Positions 1-5,832 of a stretch of DNA of 8,316 nucleotides are shown one piece after another. A program made the translations under genes and the position numbers. Position 1 is the stretch's first letter. Every line of letters starts with the position of its first letter. Source of the stretch: JAOUEA01 sp035711865 (lineage in GTDB: Bacteria > Actinomycetota > UBA4738 > HRBIN12); assembly GCA_035711865.1 (NCBI GenBank), contig DASTBT010000144.1:1-8316 (forward strand). The letters run 5' to 3'. The notes under the pieces were generated by a model. The model saw only the letters and a list, made by a program, of their open reading frames with translations. It was not told the DNA's origin and made no database searches.

Positions 1-450
1 CGGAGCCTGTCCGCGAGCCGGGGGACCGTGATCGGTGACGGTCTCTCATCGGCGCTCGACCTCGTGCAGGCCGAGCGCGACGTCGATCCCGACCTTCCTG
101 CGGCCGTGGTGCTGCTCTCCGACGGCGACGACACCGGCAGCGTCGTGCCTCCCGACGAGGCCACGACCCGGGCGCACGAGATGGCGGTTCCCGTCTTCAC
201 GGTGGCGATCGTGGGTGGGCAGGGCCAGACCGGCGACACCGAGCTGCTGCAGGCGATCTCGAGCGGCTCGGGAGGCTCCCTGTCGACGGCCGAGACGGCT
301 GGGGAGCTCGACGAGGTCTACGACGCCCTCGGTGCGCGTCTGTCGTCGGAGCTCTCGGTCGGCAGCTCGGCGCTCCCGCTGCTCGCCGCCTCGGTCGTTC
401 TCACGGTGCTCGCCTTGGTGACCTTCCTCGGCGTCGGCCGGCGCCGCTGA
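1..450 (+). CDS. VWA domain membrane protein, C-terminal part (5' end outside window)
   Basis: The reading frame is open from base 1 to the TGA at 448-450 (149 codons), so the start lies to the left. A GTG at 28 is in frame, but residues before it still fit the fold and I do not take it as the start. What remains is the second half of a von Willebrand factor A domain: the segment GTVIGDGLSSALD carries the Thr of the MIDAS metal site, and the strand AAVVLLSDGDD carries its last Asp. After an acidic Ser/Gly-rich stretch comes one C-terminal hydrophobic helix (LPLLAASVVLTVLALVTFLG) followed by GRRR, so the VWA domain should face outward and be anchored at its C-terminus, as in BatA/BatB-like proteins. 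The first MIDAS motif (DxSxS) would lie outside the window. The specific role is unknown. It converges with the Rieske gene, leaving 15 bp between the stop codons, and is probably unrelated to it. Confidence 0.85.
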   Translation, partial: RSLSASRGTVIGDGLSSALDLVQAERDVDPDLPAAVVLLSDGDDTGSVVPPDEATTRAHEMAVPVFTVAIVGGQGQTGDTELLQAISSGSGGSLSTAETAGELDEVYDALGARLSSELSVGSSALPLLAASVVLTVLALVTFLGVGRRR

Positions 451-476
451 CGTTCGGCCGCGCGCTCAGCCGAGCG
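451..476. terminator. Hairpin between convergent VWA and Rieske genes
   Basis: CGTTCGGC (451-458) pairs with GCCGAGCG (469-476) in an 8-bp stem with one G-T wobble and a 10-base loop. It lies directly after the VWA stop codon and contains the Rieske stop codon (466-468) in its loop, so it could end transcription from both sides. Neither side has a clear T-tract, so the terminator role is inferred from position and symmetry. Confidence 0.4.
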
Positions 477-1632
477 TCGGCCGTCCCATCGCGCGACGCC
501 ACTCCTCGTTGAACCAGTACAGGAAGCGGTCCTGCCGCGGGTACACGCCTCGGGTGAACGCCCGTGAGCTCACGCCGGTCTGCGCGCGCTCGCAGACCTC
601 CCAGTCCTGCTTGGAGATCATGTCCCAGAACTCGACCGTCGCATCGGGCTTGAACAGCTCGGGGTCGGCGATCGTCTCGGGGCGGAACATGAACTCGCTC
701 ACGACCGTCGTGTGGTTCGGTCCTTTGGGGTAGCCGATGTAGTACATCGCGCTGTCGGGGTGCAGGTTCAGCATCAGGTTCGGGAACTGGTACGTGCCGT
801 AGTACATCTCGTAGTCCTCGGGCTCCAAGCCCGGGAACTTCGGCAGCGGGCTCTCACCCGTCTGCGTGAACGACGTGGCGCCCTCGACCATGCGGTTGCC
901 GTCGTCGGGGATCTCCTCGTCCCAGACCTCCCCGAATCGGAACAGCGGGATCACCTGCACGAGCTCGGGATGGATCTGCGGGCAGTGCAGGCATTCGTTG
1001 TAGTTCTCGACCACGATCTTCCAGTTGGCCCTCACCTCATAGGTGAGCCGCACCCCGATCCGGAGCTCGTCCATCTTGAACCGTTCGAAGGCGGTGATCG
1101 TCTCCGCGCCGTCGGTCAGCGACTCGAGCAACGACCGCTTCGGACCGCCGGTCGTCATGTTCACGAACATGAACCCGGCGTAGTGGTCGACCGCGATGTC
1201 GTAGAGCGGGTGCTGCGACCGGTCGAAGTGCTCGTCCTCCTTGACGTTGGGTGATCCGATCAGCTGCCCGTTGAGGTCGAACGCCCAGGCGTGGTAGGGG
1301 CAGACGAACGCCTTCCGCACCGTCTGGGTGCCCTCGATGTCGTCGAGGAACTTCGTCCCCCGGTGGCTGCAGACGTTGTAGAACGAACGGAGCTCGCCGG
1401 CGTCGTTGCGCACGATGAAGATCGACTCGCCCGCGACGTCGCGCACGACGTGATCGCCCGGGTTCGAGACCTCCTCGGTGCGGCCGACGCAGATCCACTC
1501 GCCCCACCAGATCCTCTCGCGCTCGTCCTCCCAGACCTCGTGGCTGGCGTAGTCGGCGCTGCCGAGCGTGGGCCGTGGTTCCCACTGGACCTCGTCGTTG
1601 CGGATCTTGATGTCGTGCTCGGTCTTGGCCAT
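466..1632 (-). CDS. Rieske non-heme iron oxygenase alpha subunit, glycine betaine/carnitine/choline monooxygenase type
   Basis: This is a 388-aa oxygenase component that would use O2 and electrons from a separate reductase. The N-terminal Rieske domain (about 45-155) has both cluster motifs: C88-S-H90 and C111-P-Y-H114. The catalytic domain has E213-x2-H216-x4-H221 within ENYNECLHCPQIHP, and D343 in KQDWEVCERAQ as the probable third ligand of the mononuclear iron. Classical aromatic-ring dioxygenases have Asp where E213 stands; Glu with this spacing is the pattern of carnitine oxygenase CntA and the GbcA-like group, which act on quaternary ammonium compounds. The substrate is therefore more likely a methylated amine or amino-acid betaine than an aromatic ring, though this is not proven. 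The ATG is set by AAGGAA 8 bases upstream. No ferredoxin reductase partner and no beta subunit gene lies in the window. It is transcribed away from the Lrp-type regulator across a 410-bp gap. Confidence 0.9.
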   Translation of the reverse strand: MAKTEHDIKIRNDEVQWEPRPTLGSADYASHEVWEDERERIWWGEWICVGRTEEVSNPGDHVVRDVAGESIFIVRNDAGELRSFYNVCSHRGTKFLDDIEGTQTVRKAFVCPYHAWAFDLNGQLIGSPNVKEDEHFDRSQHPLYDIAVDHYAGFMFVNMTTGGPKRSLLESLTDGAETITAFERFKMDELRIGVRLTYEVRANWKIVVENYNECLHCPQIHPELVQVIPLFRFGEVWDEEIPDDGNRMVEGATSFTQTGESPLPKFPGLEPEDYEMYYGTYQFPNLMLNLHPDSAMYYIGYPKGPNHTTVVSEFMFRPETIADPELFKPDATVEFWDMISKQDWEVCERAQTGVSSRAFTRGVYPRQDRFLYWFNEEWRRAMGRPTLG

Positions 1633-1710
1633 GTCGTCGTTTCCTTCGTCGGATCGTTGCGGGTGTCCACTAGCGTAGTCCGAGGCCCGGCCACGGCGCT
1701 ATCCGGACAC

Positions 1711-1735
1711 GCACCAGTCAGTGCGGATATCGCAC
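1711..1735. promoter_or_regulatory. Candidate operator: overlapping inverted repeats upstream of the Rieske gene
   Basis: GTGCG (1721-1725), the AT-containing spacer GATAT (1726-1730) and CGCAC (1731-1735) form a 15-bp palindrome. A further half site makes GCAC-N6-GTGC at 1711-1724, so three half sites are packed in 25 bp. The palindrome starts 89 bp upstream of the Rieske start codon, a good place for control of that gene. Lrp/AsnC proteins usually bind 15-bp or similar palindromes with an AT-rich centre, and such a regulator is encoded next door (start about 310 bp away). The site is seen in the sequence; its binding partner is inferred. Confidence 0.4.
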
Positions 1736-1820
1736 GTCGAAGGGCTCTCATCTGCGAGAATCGCGGGATGTATCGCCCCAGTTCGTCGATGAACGACGAG
1801 ATCCGTGAGGCGCGAGGACG

Positions 1821-1949
1821 TCAGCCGGAGCCCTCGGCCCTGCGGGCTCCGACAGCGAGCGCGACGTACGTGAGGTCGGATCGCACCCGGGCGACCTCCG
1901 ACCTGAGCTCGGCGACGTGGCCGTCGACCCGTGCGATGTCCGCGTTCAC
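1821..1949 (-). CDS. Doubtful small ORF, coiled-coil-like (42 aa)
   Basis: This ORF is uncertain. From a GTG at 1949 it would encode 42 aa: a heptad-like amphipathic run (ADIARVDGHVAELRSEVARV), then RSDLTYVALAVGARR and a Gly/Ser-rich tail. The composition (Ala, Val, Leu, Glu, Arg, Asp) is protein-like. By hand count, 56 of 61 third positions from 2006 to 1824 in this frame are G or C. The plausible reading continues upstream to about 2006 (SSPWNEEGGRATELTQTL), but there is no standard start codon there before the frame runs into the Lrp gene. GGAG lies 15 bases before the GTG, too far to be convincing. A plus-strand frame shares the same third positions, so the GC signal does not settle the strand. 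It may be a real small protein, a decayed remnant or chance. Confidence 0.22.
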   Translation of the reverse strand: MNADIARVDGHVAELRSEVARVRSDLTYVALAVGARRAEGSG

Positions 1950-2042
1950 GAGCGTCTGCGTGAGCTCCGTCGCCCGTCCGCCCTCCTCGTTCCAGGGGGA
2001 GGAGTCAACGGCACGGTTCCCGAGAGGGCCGACGGTGTCGTC

Positions 2043-2531
2043 GTGACCGCGAAGCGGGCTTCGTTCGACGACATCGACCTCCGCATCATGGACGCGCTCG
2101 CGGAGGACGGTCGGCGACCGTTCACCCAGGTCGCCCAGGATCTCGGCATCGCGGAGGCCACCGTTCGGGCACGAGTGAACCGCCTGCTGCGGCGCGACGC
2201 GATCCGGTTCGTGACCGACATGCGCCCCCACGAGCTCGGCCTGCTCTTCGCCTACCTGGGCGTGAGGATCTCGGGGCCGGCCGTCCGGCGGTCGATCGAC
2301 GCGATCTGCCGGATCCCGGAGGCCGTCTACGTGATCGAGTGCACCGGCACGTACGACGTGCTCGTCGAGGTCGTGGCGAAGGACTCCGACGACCTCCTGC
2401 GCCTGATGCAGGAGGAGATCAGGAAGGTGCCCGGCGTCGCCCACGTCGACACGTTCATGGGCCTGCGCATCGCGAAGGGCACGTTCCGGTACACGGATCT
2501 CGGCCGTGCCGGGGAGCACCCCGCCGGGTGA
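2043..2531 (+). CDS. Lrp/AsnC-family transcriptional regulator
   Basis: From GTG 2043 this is 162 aa, close to the usual 150-160 aa of feast/famine regulators. The N-terminal winged helix-turn-helix covers about residues 8-68: FDDIDLRIMDALAEDGR, then TQVAQDLGIAEATVRARVNRL as the recognition unit. The C-terminal RAM (ligand-binding) domain follows at about 70-150, with the family's Gly-x-Tyr-Asp turn in ECTGTYDVLVEV and the closing VAHVDTFMGLR strand. Such proteins form octamers or dimers and sense amino acids or related metabolites. The frame stays open upstream to a GTG at 1917, but that extension has no family resemblance and lower GC at third positions. Start evidence is moderate: GAGAGGG lies 14 bases upstream, a long spacing. 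The TGA overlaps the GNAT start (GTGA), so the two genes should be cotranscribed. Likely targets, by position, are itself and the divergent Rieske gene. Confidence 0.88.
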   Translation: MTAKRASFDDIDLRIMDALAEDGRRPFTQVAQDLGIAEATVRARVNRLLRRDAIRFVTDMRPHELGLLFAYLGVRISGPAVRRSIDAICRIPEAVYVIECTGTYDVLVEVVAKDSDDLLRLMQEEIRKVPGVAHVDTFMGLRIAKGTFRYTDLGRAGEHPAG

Positions 2532-3121
2532 GTGGAGCCATCGAGGTATCGGCGGCCGGTCCCGAGCGGATCGACAGGCTCGCGGGCGTGTTCACGCTGG
2601 CGTTCGCCGACGATCCGATGATCCGCTGGCCCCTTCCGGACTCGCCGGACCTGCCGGATCGCATCCGGCAGGTGTTCGCATCGATCTACCTCGACATCGC
2701 CGACCAGGGCGTGATCTGGGAAGCCGGGGACGCCGATGGCTTCGCGGTCTGGATCCCCGCCGGCGCGGCCGAGGACATGTTCGAGAGCGACGCGGCGGTG
2801 CGGGCGCGGCTCGCGCCGCTCACCGACGACGGCGGGGCGCGCTACGAACGGCTCTGGGACTGGATCGAGGAACGGGTTCCATCGGACGTCTGGTACCTCG
2901 ACGCGATCGGAGTGGACCCGGCGAGGCACGGCGCGGGCATCGGGAGCGCGCTGATGCAGCACGGGCTCGACGCGGCGGCCGCCGCTGGGGTCGACGCGTT
3001 CCTCGAGACGGGCCGGGAACGCAACGTCGTCTACTACGAGCGGTTCGGGTTCCGAGTCGTCGACCACGGCGCCCCGGCTCCGGATGGGCCGCATATCTGG
3101 TTCATGCGGACGGGAACGTAG
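2528..3121 (+). CDS. GNAT-family N-acetyltransferase
   Basis: This is a 197-aa protein from GTG 2528, whose start overlaps the stop of the Lrp-type gene by 4 bp; GGGGAG lies 11 bases upstream. It is typical of GNAT enzymes that move an acetyl group from acetyl-CoA to an amine. The acetyl-CoA pyrophosphate loop is H134-G-A-G137-I-G139 after the strand WYLDAIGVDP; His stands where Gln or Arg is usual. Motif B follows as N166-VVYYERFGF. The N-terminal half (FTLAFADDPMIRWPLPD) matches the style of a common actinobacterial GNAT group of about 200 aa. The acceptor cannot be read from the sequence. Coupling to an Lrp-type regulator suggests an amino acid, amine or related small molecule, but this is inference. 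It converges on the DinB-like gene, with 10 bp between the stop codons and no clear terminator hairpin. Confidence 0.88.
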   Translation: MSGAIEVSAAGPERIDRLAGVFTLAFADDPMIRWPLPDSPDLPDRIRQVFASIYLDIADQGVIWEAGDADGFAVWIPAGAAEDMFESDAAVRARLAPLTDDGGARYERLWDWIEERVPSDVWYLDAIGVDPARHGAGIGSALMQHGLDAAAAAGVDAFLETGRERNVVYYERFGFRVVDHGAPAPDGPHIWFMRTGT

Positions 3122-3131
3122 GCGACGACGA

Positions 3132-3578
3132 TCACTCCGAGCCGGCTGCGAACCTCGCGATCTCCTCGGCGTGCTCGGCGTAGTGATCGAAGGTCTCGTC
3201 GACGAACCACGACGACGCCGTCTCATCGACCTCGACGATCGCTTCGAACGCCGTCCGGGCCTTCATCCTCCCGGCTTCGGCCGCCGCCACCGCCTGCTCC
3301 CATGTGAGCGTCTTGGACTCCTCGGCCCAGGCCGCGTTCATCGCCTGCCAGACCTCCTGGGGCTGCTCGTCGCCGGCGAACGTGCCGGCGGCCATCTCCT
3401 CGAGATGGGTACCGGCGAGCTCGGCCCACTTCCCGCAGTGGAAGACGAGGTCGACCACCGACCAGTCGGGGACGACGCCCGCGACCGTTCGGAGCTCATC
3501 GGGCACCCGCTCGACGGCGTTGAGCAGGGCCGTCCATCCGTCGGCTTCATTCTGCAGCAGCTCGTCACGATCGGCCAT
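3132..3578 (-). CDS. DinB-like / maleylpyruvate isomerase N-terminal-type metal-binding protein
   Basis: A 148-aa protein starting at ATG 3578, with AAGGAG 6 bases upstream; the longer open frame to 3836 runs inside mmsA and is not used. It looks like the four-helix DinB / mycothiol-dependent maleylpyruvate isomerase N-terminal superfamily: an N-terminal helix with WTALLNAVERVPDE, then VPDWSVVDLVFHCGKWAEL, and late in the chain FDHYAEHAEEIARF. The candidate metal ligands are H47, H132 and H136, the usual three-His arrangement of this fold. Members can be thiol-dependent transferases or isomerases, or proteins of unknown role. The gene starts 19 bp after the mmsA stop on the same strand, so it is almost certainly in one transcript with mmsA. 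A link to CoA or low-molecular-weight thiol chemistry is possible but unproven. The family call rests on motif recognition in a divergent group. Confidence 0.68.
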   Translation of the reverse strand: MADRDELLQNEADGWTALLNAVERVPDELRTVAGVVPDWSVVDLVFHCGKWAELAGTHLEEMAAGTFAGDEQPQEVWQAMNAAWAEESKTLTWEQAVAAAEAGRMKARTAFEAIVEVDETASSWFVDETFDHYAEHAEEIARFAAGSE

Positions 3579-3597
3579 CACGCGCTCCTTCGTGCGC

Positions 3598-5091
3598 TCA
3601 TCGCGTGCGGGGGAACCCGAGATCGATGCTGGACGTGCCCGGGTCGGGCCAGCGTTCGGTGACGACCTTCCCCTTCGTATAGAAGCCGATGCCCTCGGGC
3701 CCGTACATGTGGCTGTCGCCGAACAGCGAGTCCTTCCAGCCGCCGAACGAGTAGTAGCCCACGGGCACCGGGATCGGCACGTTGACGCCGACCATGCCGG
3801 CCTGGGCGTCGAACTGGAACGCGCGGGCCGCCCCACCGTCGCGGGTGAAGATCGCGGTGCCGTTGCCGTACGGGTTGGCGTTCACGAGCCCGAGCGCCTC
3901 GTCGTAGGTGTCGACGCGCATCACCTCGAGCACGGGCCCGAAGATCTCGTCCTTGTAGGCGTCCATGTCGGTCGTGACGTCGTCGATCAACGAGACGCCG
4001 AGGAAGAACCCGTCGGAGTCGCGGTAGAGCCCGTGCTCCCGGCCGTCCTCGACGATCGTGGCGCCCTGGTCCTTCGCGGAGTCGAGGTAGCCGGCGACCT
4101 TGTCGCGGTGCTCACGCGTGACGAGCGGGCCCATCTCCGACTCGGGGTCGAGGCCGCTGCCGATCTTCACGTTGGGCAACCGTTGCTTGATCGCGTCGAC
4201 GAGCCGGTCGCCGGCGTCGCCGACCGCGACCGCGACGCTGATCGCCATGCAGCGCTCGCCCGCCGAGCCGTAGGCCGCCGAGACAGCGGCGTCGGCCGCC
4301 ATGTCGATATCGGCGTCGGGCAGCACGACCATGTGGTTCTTGGCACCGCCGAGCGCCTGCACCCGCTTCCCGTTCGCGGTGCCCGTCGAGTAGATGTACC
4401 TCGCGATCGGTGTCGAGCCGACGAAGCTCACCGCCTCGACGTCGGGATGTTCCAGCAGGCGGTCGACCACGACCTTGTCGCCCTGCACGATGTTCAGCAC
4501 GCCGTCGGGCAGGCCGGCTTCCTTCAAGAGCTCGGCGACGTAGAGCGAGGCGCCCGGGTCCTTCTCGGAGGGCTTGAGCACGAACGTGTTCCCGCACGCG
4601 ATCGCATTCGCCCACATCCACATGGGCACCATCGCAGGGAAGTTGAAGGGAGTGATGCCGGCCACGACGCCGAGCGGCTGGCGGATCGAGTAGACGTCGA
4701 CGTTCGTCGAGGCTTGCTCGGTGAACCCGCCCTTCAGCAGGTGCGGGATGCCGGTCGCGAACTCGATGTTCTCGAGCCCACGGGCGACCTCACCCATCGC
4801 GTCGGACAGCACCTTCCCGTGCTGTTCGGTGATGATGCGCCCGATCTCGGCGCGACGCTCGTGGATCGCCTCGCGGATGCGGAACATGACGTCGGCCCGC
4901 TTCGACAGCGAGGTGGTCCGCCACGACGCGAAGGCCTCTCGCGCCGTTTCGACCGCCTGATCGACCTCCCCGGCGCTCGCGAAGTCGACTTCATGGGTCT
5001 GCTCGCCCGTCGCCGGGTTGAACACGGGGCCGGTCCTCCCGCTCTCCCCGGGTACGAGCTTGCCGCCGATCCAGTGGCTGAGTCGTTCCAT
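3598..5091 (-). CDS. mmsA: CoA-acylating methylmalonate-semialdehyde dehydrogenase
   Basis: A 497-aa aldehyde dehydrogenase of the usual length for MmsA/IolA (about 490-500). It oxidises methylmalonate semialdehyde or malonate semialdehyde with NAD+ and CoA, giving propionyl-CoA or acetyl-CoA plus CO2, in breakdown of valine, thymine, beta-alanine or inositol. The catalytic Cys is C281 in YGSAGERCMAISVAVAVG. The family marker is GGAKNHMVVLPDAD at 248-261: N252 replaces the general-base Glu of hydrolytic aldehyde dehydrogenases, as expected for the CoA-dependent branch. Also visible are the cofactor-binding TPFNFPAMVPMWM segment (147-159), VLKPSE (171-176) and the SFVGSTPIARYIY strand-turn (222-234). 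The C-terminal GGWKDSLFGDSHMYGPEGI is typical. ATG 5091 has GAGGGGAG 8 bases upstream. It is divergent from hsp20 and followed by the DinB-like gene. The substrate in vivo is unknown, but nearby amine-related genes make malonate semialdehyde from beta-alanine a fair guess. Confidence 0.95.
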   Translation of the reverse strand: MERLSHWIGGKLVPGESGRTGPVFNPATGEQTHEVDFASAGEVDQAVETAREAFASWRTTSLSKRADVMFRIREAIHERRAEIGRIITEQHGKVLSDAMGEVARGLENIEFATGIPHLLKGGFTEQASTNVDVYSIRQPLGVVAGITPFNFPAMVPMWMWANAIACGNTFVLKPSEKDPGASLYVAELLKEAGLPDGVLNIVQGDKVVVDRLLEHPDVEAVSFVGSTPIARYIYSTGTANGKRVQALGGAKNHMVVLPDADIDMAADAAVSAAYGSAGERCMAISVAVAVGDAGDRLVDAIKQRLPNVKIGSGLDPESEMGPLVTREHRDKVAGYLDSAKDQGATIVEDGREHGLYRDSDGFFLGVSLIDDVTTDMDAYKDEIFGPVLEVMRVDTYDEALGLVNANPYGNGTAIFTRDGGAARAFQFDAQAGMVGVNVPIPVPVGYYSFGGWKDSLFGDSHMYGPEGIGFYTKGKVVTERWPDPGTSSIDLGFPRTR

Positions 5092-5210
5092 GACCTGCGC
5101 TCCCCTCGTCGGGCCGATGGTATCGAACGAGGTCCCGTCCCTCTCGGGACGTCTCGCACTTGGAGCCCGACCGACAGGTCGTACGGTGGCGATGAGAGGA
5201 GGTGAGTTCA
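5092..5210. promoter_or_regulatory. Divergent promoter region for mmsA and hsp20 with an inverted repeat
   Basis: The short gap between the two divergent genes has GTCCCG (5132-5137) and CGGGAC (5145-5150) separated by 7 bases, a candidate operator or hairpin. A minus-strand TACCAT (5122 to 5117) could be the -10 box of mmsA, leaving a leader of roughly 20 bases. For hsp20, TTGGAG (5160-5165) and TACGGT (5182-5187), 16 bases apart, are a weak -35/-10 pair that would give a very short leader. I see no HAIR-type heat-shock repeat (CTTGAGT-N7-ACTCAAG). The assignments are tentative. Confidence 0.3.
5197..5205 (+). promoter_or_regulatory. Strong ribosome-binding site that sets the hsp20 start
   Basis: AGGAGGTGA is a perfect complement of the 16S rRNA 3' end. 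An in-frame GTG at 5202 lies inside this site and cannot be the start, so translation should begin at the GTG at 5211, 8 bases after AGGAGG. The match predicts high expression when the gene is transcribed. Confidence 0.8.
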
Positions 5211-5690
5211 GTGTTGGACGTTTGGGACGAGTTCATGGCGATGCAGCGCCGCATGGACGACCTGTTCCGGACCTACCTCGGACCCCGTGCGCGGGCGACG
5301 TTCCCGGCATTGCCCGAGGGGTTCCGCCGGCCGTTCGTGCCGGTCTGCGATGTGTTCGGGCGCGAGGGTGACCTCGTCGTGCACCTGGAGGTCCCAGGCA
5401 TCGACCCGGAGAAGGACGTGAAGATCCAGGTCGAGGACGACGTGCTGGTGATCCGCGGCGAGCGCTCGACCAAGGAGGAGATCGAGGAGAAGGACTTCTA
5501 CCGCATGGAGTCCGCCTACGGCTCCTTCGAGCGCCGTCTCCCGATCCCCGACGGGGTGAAGGAGGACGAGATCGTCGCTACCTACGCCGACGGCGTTCTC
5601 GAGGTCGTGCTTCCCGGCGCCGCTCCGAGGGTGGAGCTGCCCGAGGAGCCTGCGCCGGAGGTGAAGACGATCCCGATCAAGGCCGCCTGA
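5211..5690 (+). CDS. Small heat-shock protein, Hsp20/alpha-crystallin family
   Basis: A 159-aa ATP-independent cytoplasmic chaperone that holds unfolding proteins in large oligomers. The N-terminal part (MLDVWDEFMAMQRRMDDLF) is the usual short amphipathic arm. The alpha-crystallin domain spans about 42-136, from VPVCDVFGREGDLVVHLEVPG through VLVIRGER and YGSFERRLPIP to the conserved G128-V-L-E-V-V-L-P. The C-terminal anchoring motif is I154-P-I156, followed by KAA. The first open GTG (5202) would add three residues but lies in the ribosome-binding site. It stands alone on this strand between mmsA and the transporter operon, with a strong hairpin after its stop. It has no obvious functional link to its neighbours, and no heat-shock operator is recognisable upstream. 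Confidence 0.95.
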   Translation: MLDVWDEFMAMQRRMDDLFRTYLGPRARATFPALPEGFRRPFVPVCDVFGREGDLVVHLEVPGIDPEKDVKIQVEDDVLVIRGERSTKEEIEEKDFYRMESAYGSFERRLPIPDGVKEDEIVATYADGVLEVVLPGAAPRVELPEEPAPEVKTIPIKAA

Positions 5691-5708
5691 GCGGTCCTCG
5701 GGAGCAGG

Positions 5709-5745
5709 AACGGCGCCACCGGGCGACGAGGCCGGCGGCGCCGTT
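5709..5745. terminator. Strong hairpin after hsp20
   Basis: AACGGCGCC (5709-5717) pairs perfectly with GGCGCCGTT (5737-5745). After one A/C mismatch, CCGG (5719-5722) pairs with CCGG (5732-5735), leaving a 9-base loop. This 13-bp GC-rich stem begins 18 bases after the hsp20 stop. No T-run follows, as is common in high-GC terminators. It probably separates hsp20 from the transporter operon. The remaining bases to 5832 show only a weak ACCGA-N9-TCGGT repeat (5798-5816) and must hold the transporter promoter. Confidence 0.6.
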
Positions 5746-5832
5746 GCGCGCACGCTCATCCCGGTTGCGTCGGGTGGCGGGAAGGCCCATCATCCGCACC
5801 GACGAGGTCGATCGGTCGGCGGGAGGCGCGCT

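Larger units (their letters stand above)
1633..2042. other. Divergent intergenic region between the Rieske gene and the Lrp-type regulator
   Basis: This 410-bp stretch has no well-supported gene. It should hold the minus-strand promoter for the Rieske gene and the plus-strand promoter for the regulator, but I see no clear -35/-10 pair. The best symmetry is GTGCG-N5-CGCAC at 1721-1735, listed separately. Other hairpins are TCGTCG (1783-1788) with CGACGA (1794-1799), loop 5, and CGGAGCCC (1826-1833) with GGGCTCCG (1844-1851), loop 10. Neither has a T-tract. A purine-rich AGGGGGAGGAG at 1994-2004 looks like a ribosome-binding site, but no ATG, GTG or TTG follows at a useful distance. A doubtful small minus-strand ORF occupies 1821-1949. 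Confidence 0.6.

Noticed and set aside
1994..2004. Purine-rich AGGGGGAGGAG as a ribosome-binding site.
   Set aside because: No start codon follows within a working distance in any frame that leads to a gene.
1917..2042. A longer Lrp-type protein starting at GTG 1917.
   Set aside because: The extra 42 residues do not resemble the family, third-position GC drops to about 70% by hand count, and GTG 2043 gives the normal length.
1768..2046. A plus-strand ORF whose TGA overlaps the Lrp-type GTG start in a GTGA arrangement, as seen at other gene joints here.
   Set aside because: The product is rich in Ser, Thr, Arg and Pro with no domain-like pattern, no ribosome-binding site precedes either ATG (1768, 1789), and it mirrors a more protein-like minus-strand frame with the same third codon positions.
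3579..3836. N-terminal extension of the DinB-like gene into mmsA.
   Set aside because: An ATG at 3578 with AAGGAG at ideal spacing gives the usual family length, and the extension is out of frame with mmsA.
3304..5205. A 633-codon plus-strand ORF across mmsA.
   Set aside because: It is the antisense shadow of mmsA, which has complete catalytic motifs; the shadow's composition (Asp, His, Val, Arg, Gly) shows no domain.
5202..5210. hsp20 start at GTG 5202.
   Set aside because: This GTG is part of the AGGAGGTGA ribosome-binding site; GTG 5211 is correctly spaced from it.
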